Source of the DNA: Chryseobacterium indologenes
Lineage (GTDB): Bacteria; Bacteroidota; Bacteroidia; Flavobacteriales; Weeksellaceae
Direction of reading: 5' to 3'
Length of the DNA stretch: 64,000 nucleotides
Assembly: GCF_001295265.1 (NCBI RefSeq)
Contig: NZ_LJOD01000001.1
Location: 558,001-622,000, forward strand
Under the pieces are notes generated by a model. The model was given only the letters and a program-made list of their open reading frames with translations, had not been told where the DNA came from and made no database searches. The first letter of the stretch is position 1. Every line of letters starts with the position of its first letter. Below are positions 37,249-45,524 of the stretch, in pieces. Position numbers and translations under genes: made by a program.

Positions 37249-38637
37249 TTATGAAACTGCAACCGCAGTCTGTCTTATTTTTAGGTTTCTGAATATAAAG
37301 TACAGCAGCATTCCCAATGCCAGAAGGGCATAACCTATCAGGATCATCAGGCTTAGATCTCCTACTGCATATTTTGAGGGGAAAATCTGGCTCATCAGAG
37401 TCATGAATGAAAGTCCGATTCCTGCGCCCAGGAAGTAACTTGTAGAGCTCAGACTTGAGGCCACGCCATAATGCGAAGGCTCTACATCCTGAATTCCCAT
37501 TACCGAAAGGGCGGTAAAGCAGAAGGTCATTCCTATTCCTGAAATACAGGCAGCTCCCAGCAATACTACAGCCAGTGGATGGCCGATATAAACAGACAGC
37601 AATAAAGACAAGGCACCCGTCAGCATAAAGCTCCACCCGAAAACTCCCATTTGGGAAGAGCTCAGCCTTTTGGATATATGAGGCAGTACAAATTTCGCCA
37701 CCAGTGCTGACATGATGCTGAAAGGAACCAGCATTAGCCCAGCAGATGCAGCGCTGTGTCCCATATCTTTCTGAAGCATTAATGAAATAAGGAATAAAAA
37801 TCCGATAAAAAAGGCCCCCAAAGTAAAAAATACTGCATTTGAAACCACCAATGACCTGTGCCTGAACAATTTCAGGTCAATCAGGGGTTGGGAAACAGAT
37901 CTTAACCTCCTATAGACCGTTACCAACAGCAGGACTGATAACACCAGTGAACCTACGATCAGCGAAGGCTGTTCCTGAATGTGAATCAGTTCATGCGTTC
38001 CGTAGGTAAGACTTAATAATCCCAGAACAAGCAGAATTCCTGAAACAAGATCCGTTTTCTGTGCAGTTTCATTTTTCTCATCTAATGGCAGATAACGGTA
38101 TGCAAAAATCAGGGTAATCAGAAGAATAGGAACATTAATAAGGAAAACCCAGTGCCAGCTCATATAAGTACTGATAATTCCGCCAACCGACAGACCGCTT
38201 CCGGAGCCAATAGCTGCAAATGAACTGAAAATCCCGATGGCACGGTTGCGTTCCTGCTCTTCTCTGAACGTATTGGTTACAATAGATAAAGCTGAAGGCA
38301 TGACTAATGCTGCCCCCAACCCCTGAAGGGCACGGAACACTGCTAAAGCTTCAAAGCTTTGGGAAAGACCGGCTCCTAATGAAGTCAGCATAAAAATAAG
38401 TGCTCCGGTCAGAAACATTTTCCGGCGTCCTATCTGGTCTGAAAGCTTACCTCCAATAATCAGAAAACCACCAAAAAACAATACATATAGTGTCTGCAGC
38501 CATTGTACTGTACCCGCCCCGATACCAAACTGTTCCTGGATAGAAGGAATAGTTAAATTAATAATGGCAATATCCAAAGCCTCTACAAAAGTTCCCACCG
38601 ATGCGATAATCAATATTAAATTCTTCCTCGTATCCAT
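37249..38637 (-). CDS. MFS drug exporter, DHA2 (EmrB/QacA) family
   Basis: This is a 14-helix inner-membrane proton antiporter of the DHA2 family, 462 residues long. The hallmarks are LDIAIINLTIP in TM1 (the DHA2 motif D1), GKLSDQIGRRK between TM2 and TM3 (motif A), and GSGSGLSVGGIIS in TM5 (motif C). The gene is divergent from an Lrp/AsnC regulator, with only 142 bases between the start codons and opposing -7 boxes. The regulator may therefore control this exporter. By analogy it may export an amino acid or a drug; neither is visible. Confidence 0.92.
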   Translation of the reverse strand: MDTRKNLILIIASVGTFVEALDIAIINLTIPSIQEQFGIGAGTVQWLQTLYVLFFGGFLIIGGKLSDQIGRRKMFLTGALIFMLTSLGAGLSQSFEALAVFRALQGLGAALVMPSALSIVTNTFREEQERNRAIGIFSSFAAIGSGSGLSVGGIISTYMSWHWVFLINVPILLITLIFAYRYLPLDEKNETAQKTDLVSGILLVLGLLSLTYGTHELIHIQEQPSLIVGSLVLSVLLLVTVYRRLRSVSQPLIDLKLFRHRSLVVSNAVFFTLGAFFIGFLFLISLMLQKDMGHSAASAGLMLVPFSIMSALVAKFVLPHISKRLSSSQMGVFGWSFMLTGALSLLLSVYIGHPLAVVLLGAACISGIGMTFCFTALSVMGIQDVEPSHYGVASSLSSTSYFLGAGIGLSFMTLMSQIFPSKYAVGDLSLMILIGYALLALGMLLYFIFRNLKIRQTAVAVS

Positions 38638-38653
38638 ATATTCAAATTTCCTG

Positions 38654-38661
38654 CAAAATTA
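38654..38661 (-). promoter_or_regulatory. -7 box of the MFS exporter gene
   Basis: The minus strand reads TAATTTTG, a match to TAnnTTTG, 16 bases upstream of the ATG at 38637. It faces away from the Lrp promoter 32 bases further on. Confidence 0.5.
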
Positions 38662-38693
38662 GAATTAACAGAACATATATGAAAATTATACAT

Positions 38694-38701
38694 TAAATTT
38701 G
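38694..38701 (+). promoter_or_regulatory. -7 box of the Lrp/AsnC gene
   Basis: TAAATTTG matches TAnnTTTG and contains the in-frame TTG at 38699. The true start is therefore ATG 38780, with an approximately 72-base leader. Confidence 0.55.
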
Positions 38702-38779
38702 GAACAAAATAACAAATACCGAAAAACAAAAAGAACAAATACACTTCAGTATTCAATTATTCATTTAAAAACAGAACAA

Positions 38780-39250
38780 ATGACTACAGATTCATACAAT
38801 CCTGACGAAAAAGACCTTTCTATTCTTCGTCTGCTGCAAAAAGATGCTAAAATGAGCGTGCGGGATATTTCTGCAAGAATCAACCTGAGCCCTACTCCTA
38901 CCCATGAACGGATTAAACGGATGGAAAAAACAGGAATTATTAAAGAATATACTGCGGTTCTTGACCGTAAGAAAGTAAATAAGGGCATGATGGTGATCTG
39001 CATGATCGCTCTGAATGTTCATAACAAAAAAACGGCAGGAAAATTTATTGAAGAGGTCGGGAAACTGAAAGAAGTGGTTGAATTTTATAATATCAGCGGT
39101 GATTTTGATTTCATGCTGAAGATCCTGGCTCCCAATATGGATGAGTTTCATGAATTTTTTGTCAACAAGCTTTCAGAGATTGAAGGAATCGGGCAGACCA
39201 AGAGTATTTTTGTCATGAACAGCATTAAAGAAAGCGTACAGATTATGTAG
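38780..39250 (+). CDS. Lrp/AsnC family transcriptional regulator
   Basis: This 156-residue regulator has an N-terminal AsnC helix-turn-helix (DEKDLSILRLLQKDAKMSVR, then DISARINLSPTPTHERIKRM) and a C-terminal RAM ligand-binding domain (about 65-150, with EFYNISGDFDFMLKILA). The length is normal. The open frame extends to a TTG at 38699 that lies in the promoter, so ATG 38780 is the start. It is divergent from the DHA2 exporter, which suggests local control by a small amino-acid-like effector. Confidence 0.92.
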   Translation: MTTDSYNPDEKDLSILRLLQKDAKMSVRDISARINLSPTPTHERIKRMEKTGIIKEYTAVLDRKKVNKGMMVICMIALNVHNKKTAGKFIEEVGKLKEVVEFYNISGDFDFMLKILAPNMDEFHEFFVNKLSEIEGIGQTKSIFVMNSIKESVQIM

Positions 39251-39365
39251 AAACGGTACATTCATGTTGAATAAAATCAACCAAAATTAACTTCTACTCT
39301 CCTTTCTTCCATCTTCCAGCCATTAATAGCCGAGCTGGAAACAAATTTAATATTCACTTCATGTA

Positions 39366-39404
39366 AAAAAATCCTCAAAACACGATATGTTTTGAGGATT
39401 TTTG
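39366..39404. terminator. Bidirectional terminator between the Lrp gene and secreted proteins
   Basis: AAAATCCTCAAAACA (39368-39382) pairs with TGTTTTGAGGATTTT (39388-39402), a 15-base perfect stem with a five-base loop and T/A tails on both sides. It serves the convergent genes 38780-39250 and 39437-39955. Confidence 0.9.
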
Positions 39405-39436
39405 ATTGTAGATTCTGGTTTTTATTTTAACAGGCT

Positions 39437-39955
39437 TTACTTCCAGTAGCTCCATACAGTGCCATCAAATACAGCCAGCGTCTTACTTGCTGTGTCATAG
39501 CAGATCATTCCCGGATAAGGATTTTTCACATTGATGTGTGGTGACGCAATCTTAGGAAGAATCATGGCTTTCGTACCGGACTCTAAAACCAGTACTCCAT
39601 CTGCACTGCTTGTGGAATCTCCCATGATAACACCATTTCCGGACTCATTTGAACTGTTAACGGAAACAGCACTTGAATCACCTGTATCTGTCAATGGTTT
39701 CCAGGTATTATTTTCATATACTTTCACTTTACTATCCGTGGTATCAAAAACAAAGGTACCATTGGCCAGGGACCCGCCGGAAGGAAGCCCGGATGTGGCA
39801 GGAAGAATCAGGCCTTTTGTGTTTCCGGGGACATTATCAAAATCCAGAACCGTGCTGCCGCCTTCTACTGTTTCTTTTCCTATCGCAACTTGTGCGTTAT
39901 AAGCATTAAAAATAAAGAAAGCGGAAATTAAACATATGTGTTTTATATTTTTCAT
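39437..39955 (-). CDS. Secreted hypothetical protein, second of a tandem pair
   Basis: This 172-residue exported protein has a signal peptide (MKNIKHICLISAFFIFNAYNAQ). Ser/Gly/Thr-rich beta repeats follow, and the C-terminus reads PYPGMICYDTASKTLAVFDG...W. The same end pattern (PxxGMxxYDxxxxxxxxxNGxxW) occurs in the preceding gene product. Upstream frame extension to 40018 would overlap that gene, so ATG 39955, 19 bases after the preceding stop, is chosen. Related Bacteroidota proteins are short surface or fibre-like exports. No function is assigned. Confidence 0.6.
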   Translation of the reverse strand: MKNIKHICLISAFFIFNAYNAQVAIGKETVEGGSTVLDFDNVPGNTKGLILPATSGLPSGGSLANGTFVFDTTDSKVKVYENNTWKPLTDTGDSSAVSVNSSNESGNGVIMGDSTSSADGVLVLESGTKAMILPKIASPHINVKNPYPGMICYDTASKTLAVFDGTVWSYWK

Positions 39956-39974
39956 AATTGTCTGCAAATTAAAG

Positions 39975-41024
39975 TTATTCATTACATCCTCGTTGAATAC
40001 ATTTCCATTCGGAGCCATTATAAAGCTTCACACAGCTGTCCTGAATATCATATACCATCATTCCTTCTTTAGGCTCTGTAACAGCATCTCCGGGCTGCGG
40101 GGTCTGACTTACATGCGCTACCCTTGTAATGACCAATCCTTTATTTTTTGACTCCAATGCGATGAAACCATTAGGAATATTTTCAGGCCATTGATTACTT
40201 TTTTGCTGCACCGTAATTCCGAATTTCGTATATCCGTCAGGAGTACCTGTAGCTGCAGGTTTGGTACAATATTCATCCATTTCGTCTATTACTTCAATGG
40301 CATAGCCACACAACATTTTGTCATCAGGAAGACCTGCGGGCCATAATGAAGGGCATTGGGCCTGTGTAGCATAGGGACCGCAAAAACTGGCACCACCCGG
40401 CAGAAGTCCTACTACAGAATCCATGGCGATGGCAACGATCTGACTATCGTTACTGAGTATAGAAGTTCCGCCACCGCTTACCTGGGCTTTCGCTATACAA
40501 TAAGCTTTTCCTGTTGGTATTCCCACATAATTTACGAATGGATAAGTAACAGACTGCTGGTTGAACGTTCCGCAAATCTCTATAACGCTATTGGTTCCCA
40601 TCTCTATGGTGGAGGAAGTTCCGGGAAAATTTCCAAAAAAGGTAGGATCTCCCTGAGTAACCGATCCCGTAAGTGACAGGTATGATTTAGTACCCAGCTT
40701 AACTCTCGAGTTTTTCTGACTGTTAAAAGCCCCGATTATAATTGAACCTTCCGATTTTACAGCTGCCTGGTCGTTGATTTCCAGATTTCCATGTACGATA
40801 ATTCCTTTCACGGTAAGCAGCCCGGACTGAATAATCAAAACCGCATCCGCAGGAATAGAAATATCTGTAGTCAGTGTAAGATTTCCATTCAGGCAGTAGG
40901 TGTTCCCGGGATCCATGGTCTGTCCCGTGTACGGTATACACTGCGCTCCCACTATACTATAAAAAAGCGTCATTAATAAGAAAATCACTTTCCTATTAAA
41001 AACACTAAAATTTAAATTATTCAT
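39975..41024 (-). CDS. Secreted hypothetical protein, Cys-containing, first of a tandem pair
   Basis: This 349-residue exported protein has a signal peptide ending near VGAQ (residue 28). The body is beta-rich (LTLTTDISIPADAVLIIQSG, then TVKGIIVHGNLEI), like a right-handed beta-helix or filament domain. It has about ten Cys that could form disulfides. The C-terminus PKEGMMVYDIQDSCVKLYNG, then SEWKC, parallels the end of the next gene product. The two genes are 19 bases apart and probably one operon, ending at the strong terminator at 39366. I do not recognise a named family. Confidence 0.6.
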   Translation of the reverse strand: MNNLNFSVFNRKVIFLLMTLFYSIVGAQCIPYTGQTMDPGNTYCLNGNLTLTTDISIPADAVLIIQSGLLTVKGIIVHGNLEINDQAAVKSEGSIIIGAFNSQKNSRVKLGTKSYLSLTGSVTQGDPTFFGNFPGTSSTIEMGTNSVIEICGTFNQQSVTYPFVNYVGIPTGKAYCIAKAQVSGGGTSILSNDSQIVAIAMDSVVGLLPGGASFCGPYATQAQCPSLWPAGLPDDKMLCGYAIEVIDEMDEYCTKPAATGTPDGYTKFGITVQQKSNQWPENIPNGFIALESKNKGLVITRVAHVSQTPQPGDAVTEPKEGMMVYDIQDSCVKLYNGSEWKCIQRGCNE

Positions 41025-41302
41025 ACGATTTTATAATAAATTAATATTTTTCATTCATTTATATAATTAAAAAATGAAATATTCACATTATAAAAACCTA
41101 CAAACAATTAACATACCAAACTCCTTTTTAACATAATAAAATAAATAAATGCATAACATAGCTTCAATTTTTTCTTAGTATTTATAGGATGTGGCGAAAA
41201 TTTATAATTTTCTCTGAATACAGTAACTCCATCTTTCAACCTTTAATGGCAATGGGTTATTATTTATGATCGGTAAAAGTAGAAGAAGTTCTGTTCCAAT
41301 TT

Positions 41303-41674
41303 TTAAAGCAGCAGACTATTATTGTTTATAAACTTACTCCAGGCTGATGTTATTTCTTTAAAATCACTGGTTGGCAGAACAAGATCAGGGATTGAGCTTT
41401 GATCCTGATAATGATCCATATCGGTATAAATCTTTACAACAGAAGGAAATATTTCTATAAACTGTAATCCATCTGTAGCCCATCTTACACTTCCTTCCTG
41501 TGGATGATCTTCAATATATTGAATTGAATCAAGGAGCAGATCACTCTTTCTTTCGGTACTAAATTCATTGATTAAATTACTCAATATAAAATTATTTGAT
41601 TCCATAAACTTATAATCTGTATTATGAATTTTTTGAATTCCAAAATTAATTTGGTACTGTTTCAGAACGCTCAT
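41303..41674 (-). CDS. Hypothetical cytosolic protein
   Basis: This 123-residue protein has no signal peptide or membrane segment. It is acidic with several aromatic residues (SVRWATDGLQFIEIFPSVVK; EITSAWSKFINN). It has its own promoter at 41749-41777, 75 bases upstream of the ATG, and follows the GTPase triad's terminator. The family was not recognised. It resembles small immunity-type proteins only in size and composition, which is weak evidence. The 278 bases after it (41025-41302) hold no gene. Confidence 0.5.
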   Translation of the reverse strand: MSVLKQYQINFGIQKIHNTDYKFMESNNFILSNLINEFSTERKSDLLLDSIQYIEDHPQEGSVRWATDGLQFIEIFPSVVKIYTDMDHYQDQSSIPDLVLPTSDFKEITSAWSKFINNNSLLL

Positions 41675-41748
41675 TTTTATTGTATTTTAAATTTATGCCG
41701 CGGCTCACTCTTCTGCTTTCCTGCGACTTATCATCTTTGAGAATACAG

Positions 41749-41777
41749 CAAATGTATTTCTTTTTTATCAAGCCCAA
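41749..41777 (-). promoter_or_regulatory. Promoter of the 41303-41674 gene
   Basis: On the minus strand TTG (41777-41775) is followed after 18 bases by TACATTTG (41756-41749), a full match to the Bacteroidota -33/-7 layout. Confidence 0.65.
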
Positions 41778-41780
41778 ACG

Positions 41781-41812
41781 CAACAGCCCGGAAACAGGGT
41801 CCCGGGCTGTTG
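41781..41812 (-). terminator. Hairpin after the GTPase triad
   Basis: CAACAGCCCGG (41781-41791) and CCGGGCTGTTG (41802-41812) form a perfect 11-base stem 22 bases past the stop of 41834-43432. No long T run follows, so it may terminate weakly or act as a 3' stabiliser. Confidence 0.55.
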
Positions 41813-41833
41813 ATTTCTGTAGAAAACAGGTAT

Positions 41834-43432
41834 TTAAAACTTATTGTAATTAGGTACTTTTTTCAAAGTATCTACCCAGATGGTATCCGGGCCTTTAACA
41901 GAAAAACTGGCTGTATTGATACGGTAAAGCTTTTGTTTATAATCTTTTTTCTGATGCTTGTAATAGTCTTTGATGGTTGACGGATTAAGCTCATAGACAG
42001 CATTGACGAGACTGTCAATTTTTGTTCCGGACTTTACTTTTTTAGAAATGAGGATTCTGTCGTTATCATTCAGCTCTGAATTAGGCTGCGGGTTCAGATT
42101 TCCTTCGGTTTCTGTTGTCCTGGCAATTGCACTATCCGGCTGAGCAATAGGAATAGTCTCCATATTGTCCTGGTTTTCAGAAACGGAGGCTTCGGCATAA
42201 GGGATTTCTATCTTATGTCCTTTACTGAAAAAAAGAAAATAGGAAAGGTAGGATCCGGCTAAAAGAAACAGTAAAGCAAAAGTCATTATTTTATAGATCA
42301 CGGCTCCGGACTTAGGGTTTTCTTCCCTGCTCCGGCCGGCATTAAACTCCGCAAGGCTATTCCCTGAAAAAGGGTTCTGCTTTAAAGTCTCCGGTCTTGC
42401 CGGGCCGGAAGATAATACAGTATCAAGAGAAGACACCTTTTTATTCTGACTTATTGCAGAATCCAGTACTTTCTTATTTTCATGGTACTCTTTTTTAACC
42501 GTCTCGGTTTTTCCCCCGGATCTTAAAACTTTAATCAGTTCATCTAATTTTTTTGAATACTGATCGTATTCCTGCCCGATCACCCGGACACTGTCTCTGC
42601 ACGTCTGAATCTTTTTTTCGTTTTCCTGATGACGTTGTACATTTCGTTCAATCTGCTGATTAGTCTCGTTGATTACTTTCTGTTTTTCATCTTTCAGGTT
42701 TTCTTTTTCAGTTTCCAGTTCACGGATCATGTCCTGAACTGATTTTTCTTTTTCTTTCTGAAGAATCCGGATTTCATTGTCAAAGCCATCCGTATTCACT
42801 ATTTTAAAAATCCCTTTCTGCTGTACAAATTCGGCAATCTCACTGCTTTGGGTAAAGTAGATGGTATCATACACATTGAGCAGCTGAACTGCTTTTGTAA
42901 ACATTTCCTTCAGTTCCGCCGGATCGGTCATACAGTACACCACAAGATAATTCCCATTGAATCTGGTAAAATCCACCTCATCAATTTCCTTCAGATGAAA
43001 TCCTAATTTATCAAAGTCTTTAGGCTTCTGTACCACAAACTGATCGGAATGGCTGACTGAAATGACTTCCTCCGTCACATTGTTCTTTTCCAGATTTTCA
43101 TGAAATTCATTCAAGGTATCAATTACGAGACCTTCTGAGGCCGATTTACCGGAAAATAACAGGCCCGATCCGATAAATGTTCCGCCTCTGTTTGAGTTCT
43201 GCTCTTTAGCAAAGGTATACAGACAATATGAAATGAGACCTGAACCTCCGGCATAGTCTTTCCGCAAAGCATAGATACAGCTGTCCGGAAAAAGCTTAAT
43301 AGCATTTGTTTTCAGGTCAAATGTCCGGATTTCTTTTGCGATTGCCGCATTCCCGCCCAATACAAAGGACTGCCTGAATCCATTCGGGTTTCCGAAAGTT
43401 CCGAATGCCGTAAAAAAATAAGTTCCGTTCAT
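41834..43432 (-). CDS. Coiled-coil single-TM protein with possible GTPase-associated N-terminal domain
   Basis: The protein has 532 residues. Residues 1-215 form a globular domain beginning NGTYFFTAFGTFGNPNGFRQ, with LRKDYAGGSGLISYCLYTFA near 56-75. It resembles the GTPase-associated protein 1 N-terminal (GAP1-N) domains I recall from GTPase-centred conflict systems; this is tentative. Residues about 220-335 are a charged coiled coil (ELETEKENLKDEKQKVINET). A TM helix spans about 379-402. The remaining 130 residues are probably extracytoplasmic and end in a beta-rich tail. The start overlaps the GTPase stop by one base (TGATG), so expression is coupled. The topology suggests a link between cytosolic GTPase and envelope. 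Confidence 0.6.
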   Translation of the reverse strand: MNGTYFFTAFGTFGNPNGFRQSFVLGGNAAIAKEIRTFDLKTNAIKLFPDSCIYALRKDYAGGSGLISYCLYTFAKEQNSNRGGTFIGSGLLFSGKSASEGLVIDTLNEFHENLEKNNVTEEVISVSHSDQFVVQKPKDFDKLGFHLKEIDEVDFTRFNGNYLVVYCMTDPAELKEMFTKAVQLLNVYDTIYFTQSSEIAEFVQQKGIFKIVNTDGFDNEIRILQKEKEKSVQDMIRELETEKENLKDEKQKVINETNQQIERNVQRHQENEKKIQTCRDSVRVIGQEYDQYSKKLDELIKVLRSGGKTETVKKEYHENKKVLDSAISQNKKVSSLDTVLSSGPARPETLKQNPFSGNSLAEFNAGRSREENPKSGAVIYKIMTFALLFLLAGSYLSYFLFFSKGHKIEIPYAEASVSENQDNMETIPIAQPDSAIARTTETEGNLNPQPNSELNDNDRILISKKVKSGTKIDSLVNAVYELNPSTIKDYYKHQKKDYKQKLYRINTASFSVKGPDTIWVDTLKKVPNYNKF

Positions 43433-44367
43433 CAGCTTGTAAAACTAAATTTTAAACGCTCCCAGAAGGTTCCCTCATAATCCAGATCATATCCCGTAAT
43501 GCTTCTGTACAACCATTTAGAGAGAACACCCGCTGTAGAAAGATTAAGCAGACTGATCCTTTCCTGTCCTGTGGTATTCTGAACGCTTCCTACTGTGTAA
43601 TAGGTTTTGCTCAGTCCGTAAGTATCAATTCTCTGCGATGTCATTGGCAGGCGTTCTATTATAAAATCATCAAGCTCTCCGGCATTTTCCACATCCATTC
43701 TTCCGGACTTATCCCACTTGGAAATAACAAGAATAGCATTCACTGATTTCAGGTTTTTTCCTTTCCTTTCCAGCTCGTCCAGAAACTCATTGATCAGCGC
43801 ATCATCTCTATGAGCAGATTCATAGCTTGTTACAATGATAAAAGTGAGCGGAATATTCGCATTCAGAAATGTTTCTATGCTGCTGTGATAGCTCCCTCCT
43901 CTTCTGATATCTTTATGATTTTCACCAGATGTCTCCAGAAAGGTAAGATTAATCGGAACTACCTTTTTTGATTTATTATTAGGTTCGAAAACAAGATCCA
44001 GCCTTGTAACCTGATCTTTCGTTGTTCTTTCCGGTAAAATACCCTGCCTGATATTTTCAAAAAAATCAGACAATAGTACATTGGCTTCTTTGGTATTGGG
44101 TGTTCCCAATTTAGGGCGTACTACTCCGGCATGGGCTCTCAAATAATACAGCATTGTGGACAGAATCACAGATTTTCCGGACTCTGCTGTTCCGAAGAAG
44201 AAAATAAAGTTACTGTCTTTATTTTTAATATCATCCGAAATGGTTCTGGCAATAGGGATAAAGTCTTCCTGAATATCATTATTATTTTCAAATGAAAGAG
44301 GTTTTAATGGCTGGCTTATGTCATTGTCAAAAGACATAGGTTTCAGATTGCTGCTGTTATTTTCCAT
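43432..44367 (-). CDS. Small P-loop GTPase (TRAFAC/double-GTPase-like)
   Basis: This 311-residue cytosolic protein has a GTPase domain. The P-loop G1 motif GTAESGKS is at 59-66. A G3-like ETSGE is at 145-149, with E in place of the usual Asp in DxxG. G4 SKWD is at 216-219, the NKxD equivalent that reads guanine. The first 50 residues are a polar tail with two related segments, LKPMSFDND and LKPLSFENN. It resembles TRAFAC-clade GTPases of bacterial conflict systems (the double-GTPase type). It sits 3 bases after the four-TM gene and overlaps the coiled-coil gene by one base, so all three are co-expressed. Confidence 0.75.
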   Translation of the reverse strand: MENNSSNLKPMSFDNDISQPLKPLSFENNNDIQEDFIPIARTISDDIKNKDSNFIFFFGTAESGKSVILSTMLYYLRAHAGVVRPKLGTPNTKEANVLLSDFFENIRQGILPERTTKDQVTRLDLVFEPNNKSKKVVPINLTFLETSGENHKDIRRGGSYHSSIETFLNANIPLTFIIVTSYESAHRDDALINEFLDELERKGKNLKSVNAILVISKWDKSGRMDVENAGELDDFIIERLPMTSQRIDTYGLSKTYYTVGSVQNTTGQERISLLNLSTAGVLSKWLYRSITGYDLDYEGTFWERLKFSFTS

Positions 44368-44370
44368 GAT

Positions 44371-45396
44371 TTAGCTGTTAGGAATTAAAGTATTACCGCT
44401 TCTTTTGTTTCTGAAGACACTTCCACCACTGTTTCTTCCGCTGTCAGGGCTCGTTACCAGTAAAATGATAATTACGATTACAAAGTCAAGTAAAATACAT
44501 CCTGCCAGTACAACAAACTGGTACATTCCGAAATTCTTCACGGCATGCTCAAAAGCAAATCCTATCTTTCCGACTTCCTGAGTTTGTGAAGCGGCTGGTT
44601 CAAAATGCATTTTCTCTGCTCCTAAAACGTTCTGGGCACGGCTTCCAAGCTTGTTGTATTCCGCCAGTGATTCATCGATCAATCCCTGCGACAGAAGGTC
44701 TTTATCTTTTTTAGGCAATAGTAAAAGCTCCTGTATATTTTTACTCCACTTCGAGGCTGCATTGTTGATGTCTGTTTTTAGGGTTCTTTCTTCGGGAGAC
44801 AGATCGGAGATGATATTATCAATCTGCCGTCCCATTCTTTCTGCCAGATCTGCGTAATCATTTCCCACCGGGGTCAGAAGATCAACTTTTTGTCCGGTAA
44901 GCTTTTCTATATCGCTGATGAGAGCCTGCGCACGGGTTCCGATTCCTTTGTTCCCCGGATCTTTAATCTGTTCCATCAGCTGTTTTTTCTTGATCTCGAT
45001 ATTCTGGGTGGTTGCTTTGTTGTATTTATAGCTTAACCTTGATTCCACGTCGCTTTCTAAAGCAGTATAGAGTTTATTGATCTCCCGAAGTTCATTGGCA
45101 TAAATATCGGTTTTCATAAAGCGGGTATAGAGCGCATTAAAGTTGGCAATAAAGCAGAATGAGGCTATAAAAATATAGATACCGACCAGACTTCCGGTAG
45201 GTTTTCCTTCGAGCTTGGCATTTCTGAGCATCCAGCACAGAAAAAGAAGCAGCAGAGACAAAACAAGAGCGATAACAAATGAAGCGGGCCCAAAGATCTG
45301 CTGTAATCCAAGCCAGGTCTGATAAAAGCTTACGCTGATGAGAAGCAGTGCGAGAATCCCCAGAAAGAGATCCGCGGGTGTGGTTTTTTTATTCAT
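44371..45396 (-). CDS. Four-TM membrane protein with large extracytoplasmic helical domain
   Basis: The protein has 341 residues. Three N-terminal helices are evident (about 10-29, 37-56, 69-88) and one C-terminal helix (about 292-315). The roughly 200-residue segment between TM3 and TM4 is helical and charged (YANELREINKLYTALESDVE; RAQALISDIEKLTG). With the positive residues between TM2 and TM3 inside, that segment should face the periplasm. The C-terminal tail (SGRNSGGSVFRNKRSGN) would be cytosolic, where it could meet the GTPase. No family is recognised. It is the first gene of a three-gene operon and is preceded by a strong terminator. Confidence 0.65.
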   Translation of the reverse strand: MNKKTTPADLFLGILALLLISVSFYQTWLGLQQIFGPASFVIALVLSLLLLFLCWMLRNAKLEGKPTGSLVGIYIFIASFCFIANFNALYTRFMKTDIYANELREINKLYTALESDVESRLSYKYNKATTQNIEIKKKQLMEQIKDPGNKGIGTRAQALISDIEKLTGQKVDLLTPVGNDYADLAERMGRQIDNIISDLSPEERTLKTDINNAASKWSKNIQELLLLPKKDKDLLSQGLIDESLAEYNKLGSRAQNVLGAEKMHFEPAASQTQEVGKIGFAFEHAVKNFGMYQFVVLAGCILLDFVIVIIILLVTSPDSGRNSGGSVFRNKRSGNTLIPNS

Positions 45397-45459
45397 AATT
45401 ATTGAGTTGTTGTTTTCAGATTTTTATATTGTTTTATAATGCCCGAAACTACAAACAAG

Positions 45460-45491
45460 CTCAAAAAAAAAATTACGGCTTCCCGTAATTT
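45460..45491 (-). terminator. Strong terminator between the DUF262 pair and the GTPase triad
   Basis: AAATTACGG (45470-45478) pairs with CCGTAATTT (45483-45491) around CTTC. On the minus strand it is followed by about ten T (A tract 45463-45472). It lies 34 bases past the stop of 45525-47915. Confidence 0.9.
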
Positions 45492-45524
45492 AGTGTATTT
45501 ATTCTCCGGATACAGAGTCTGTTT

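Noticed and set aside
37205-37636. Open frame within the DHA2 exporter gene, minus strand
   Set aside because: It is a shifted frame of the exporter with no recognisable domain and unusual Cys/Arg content; the exporter reading is decisive.
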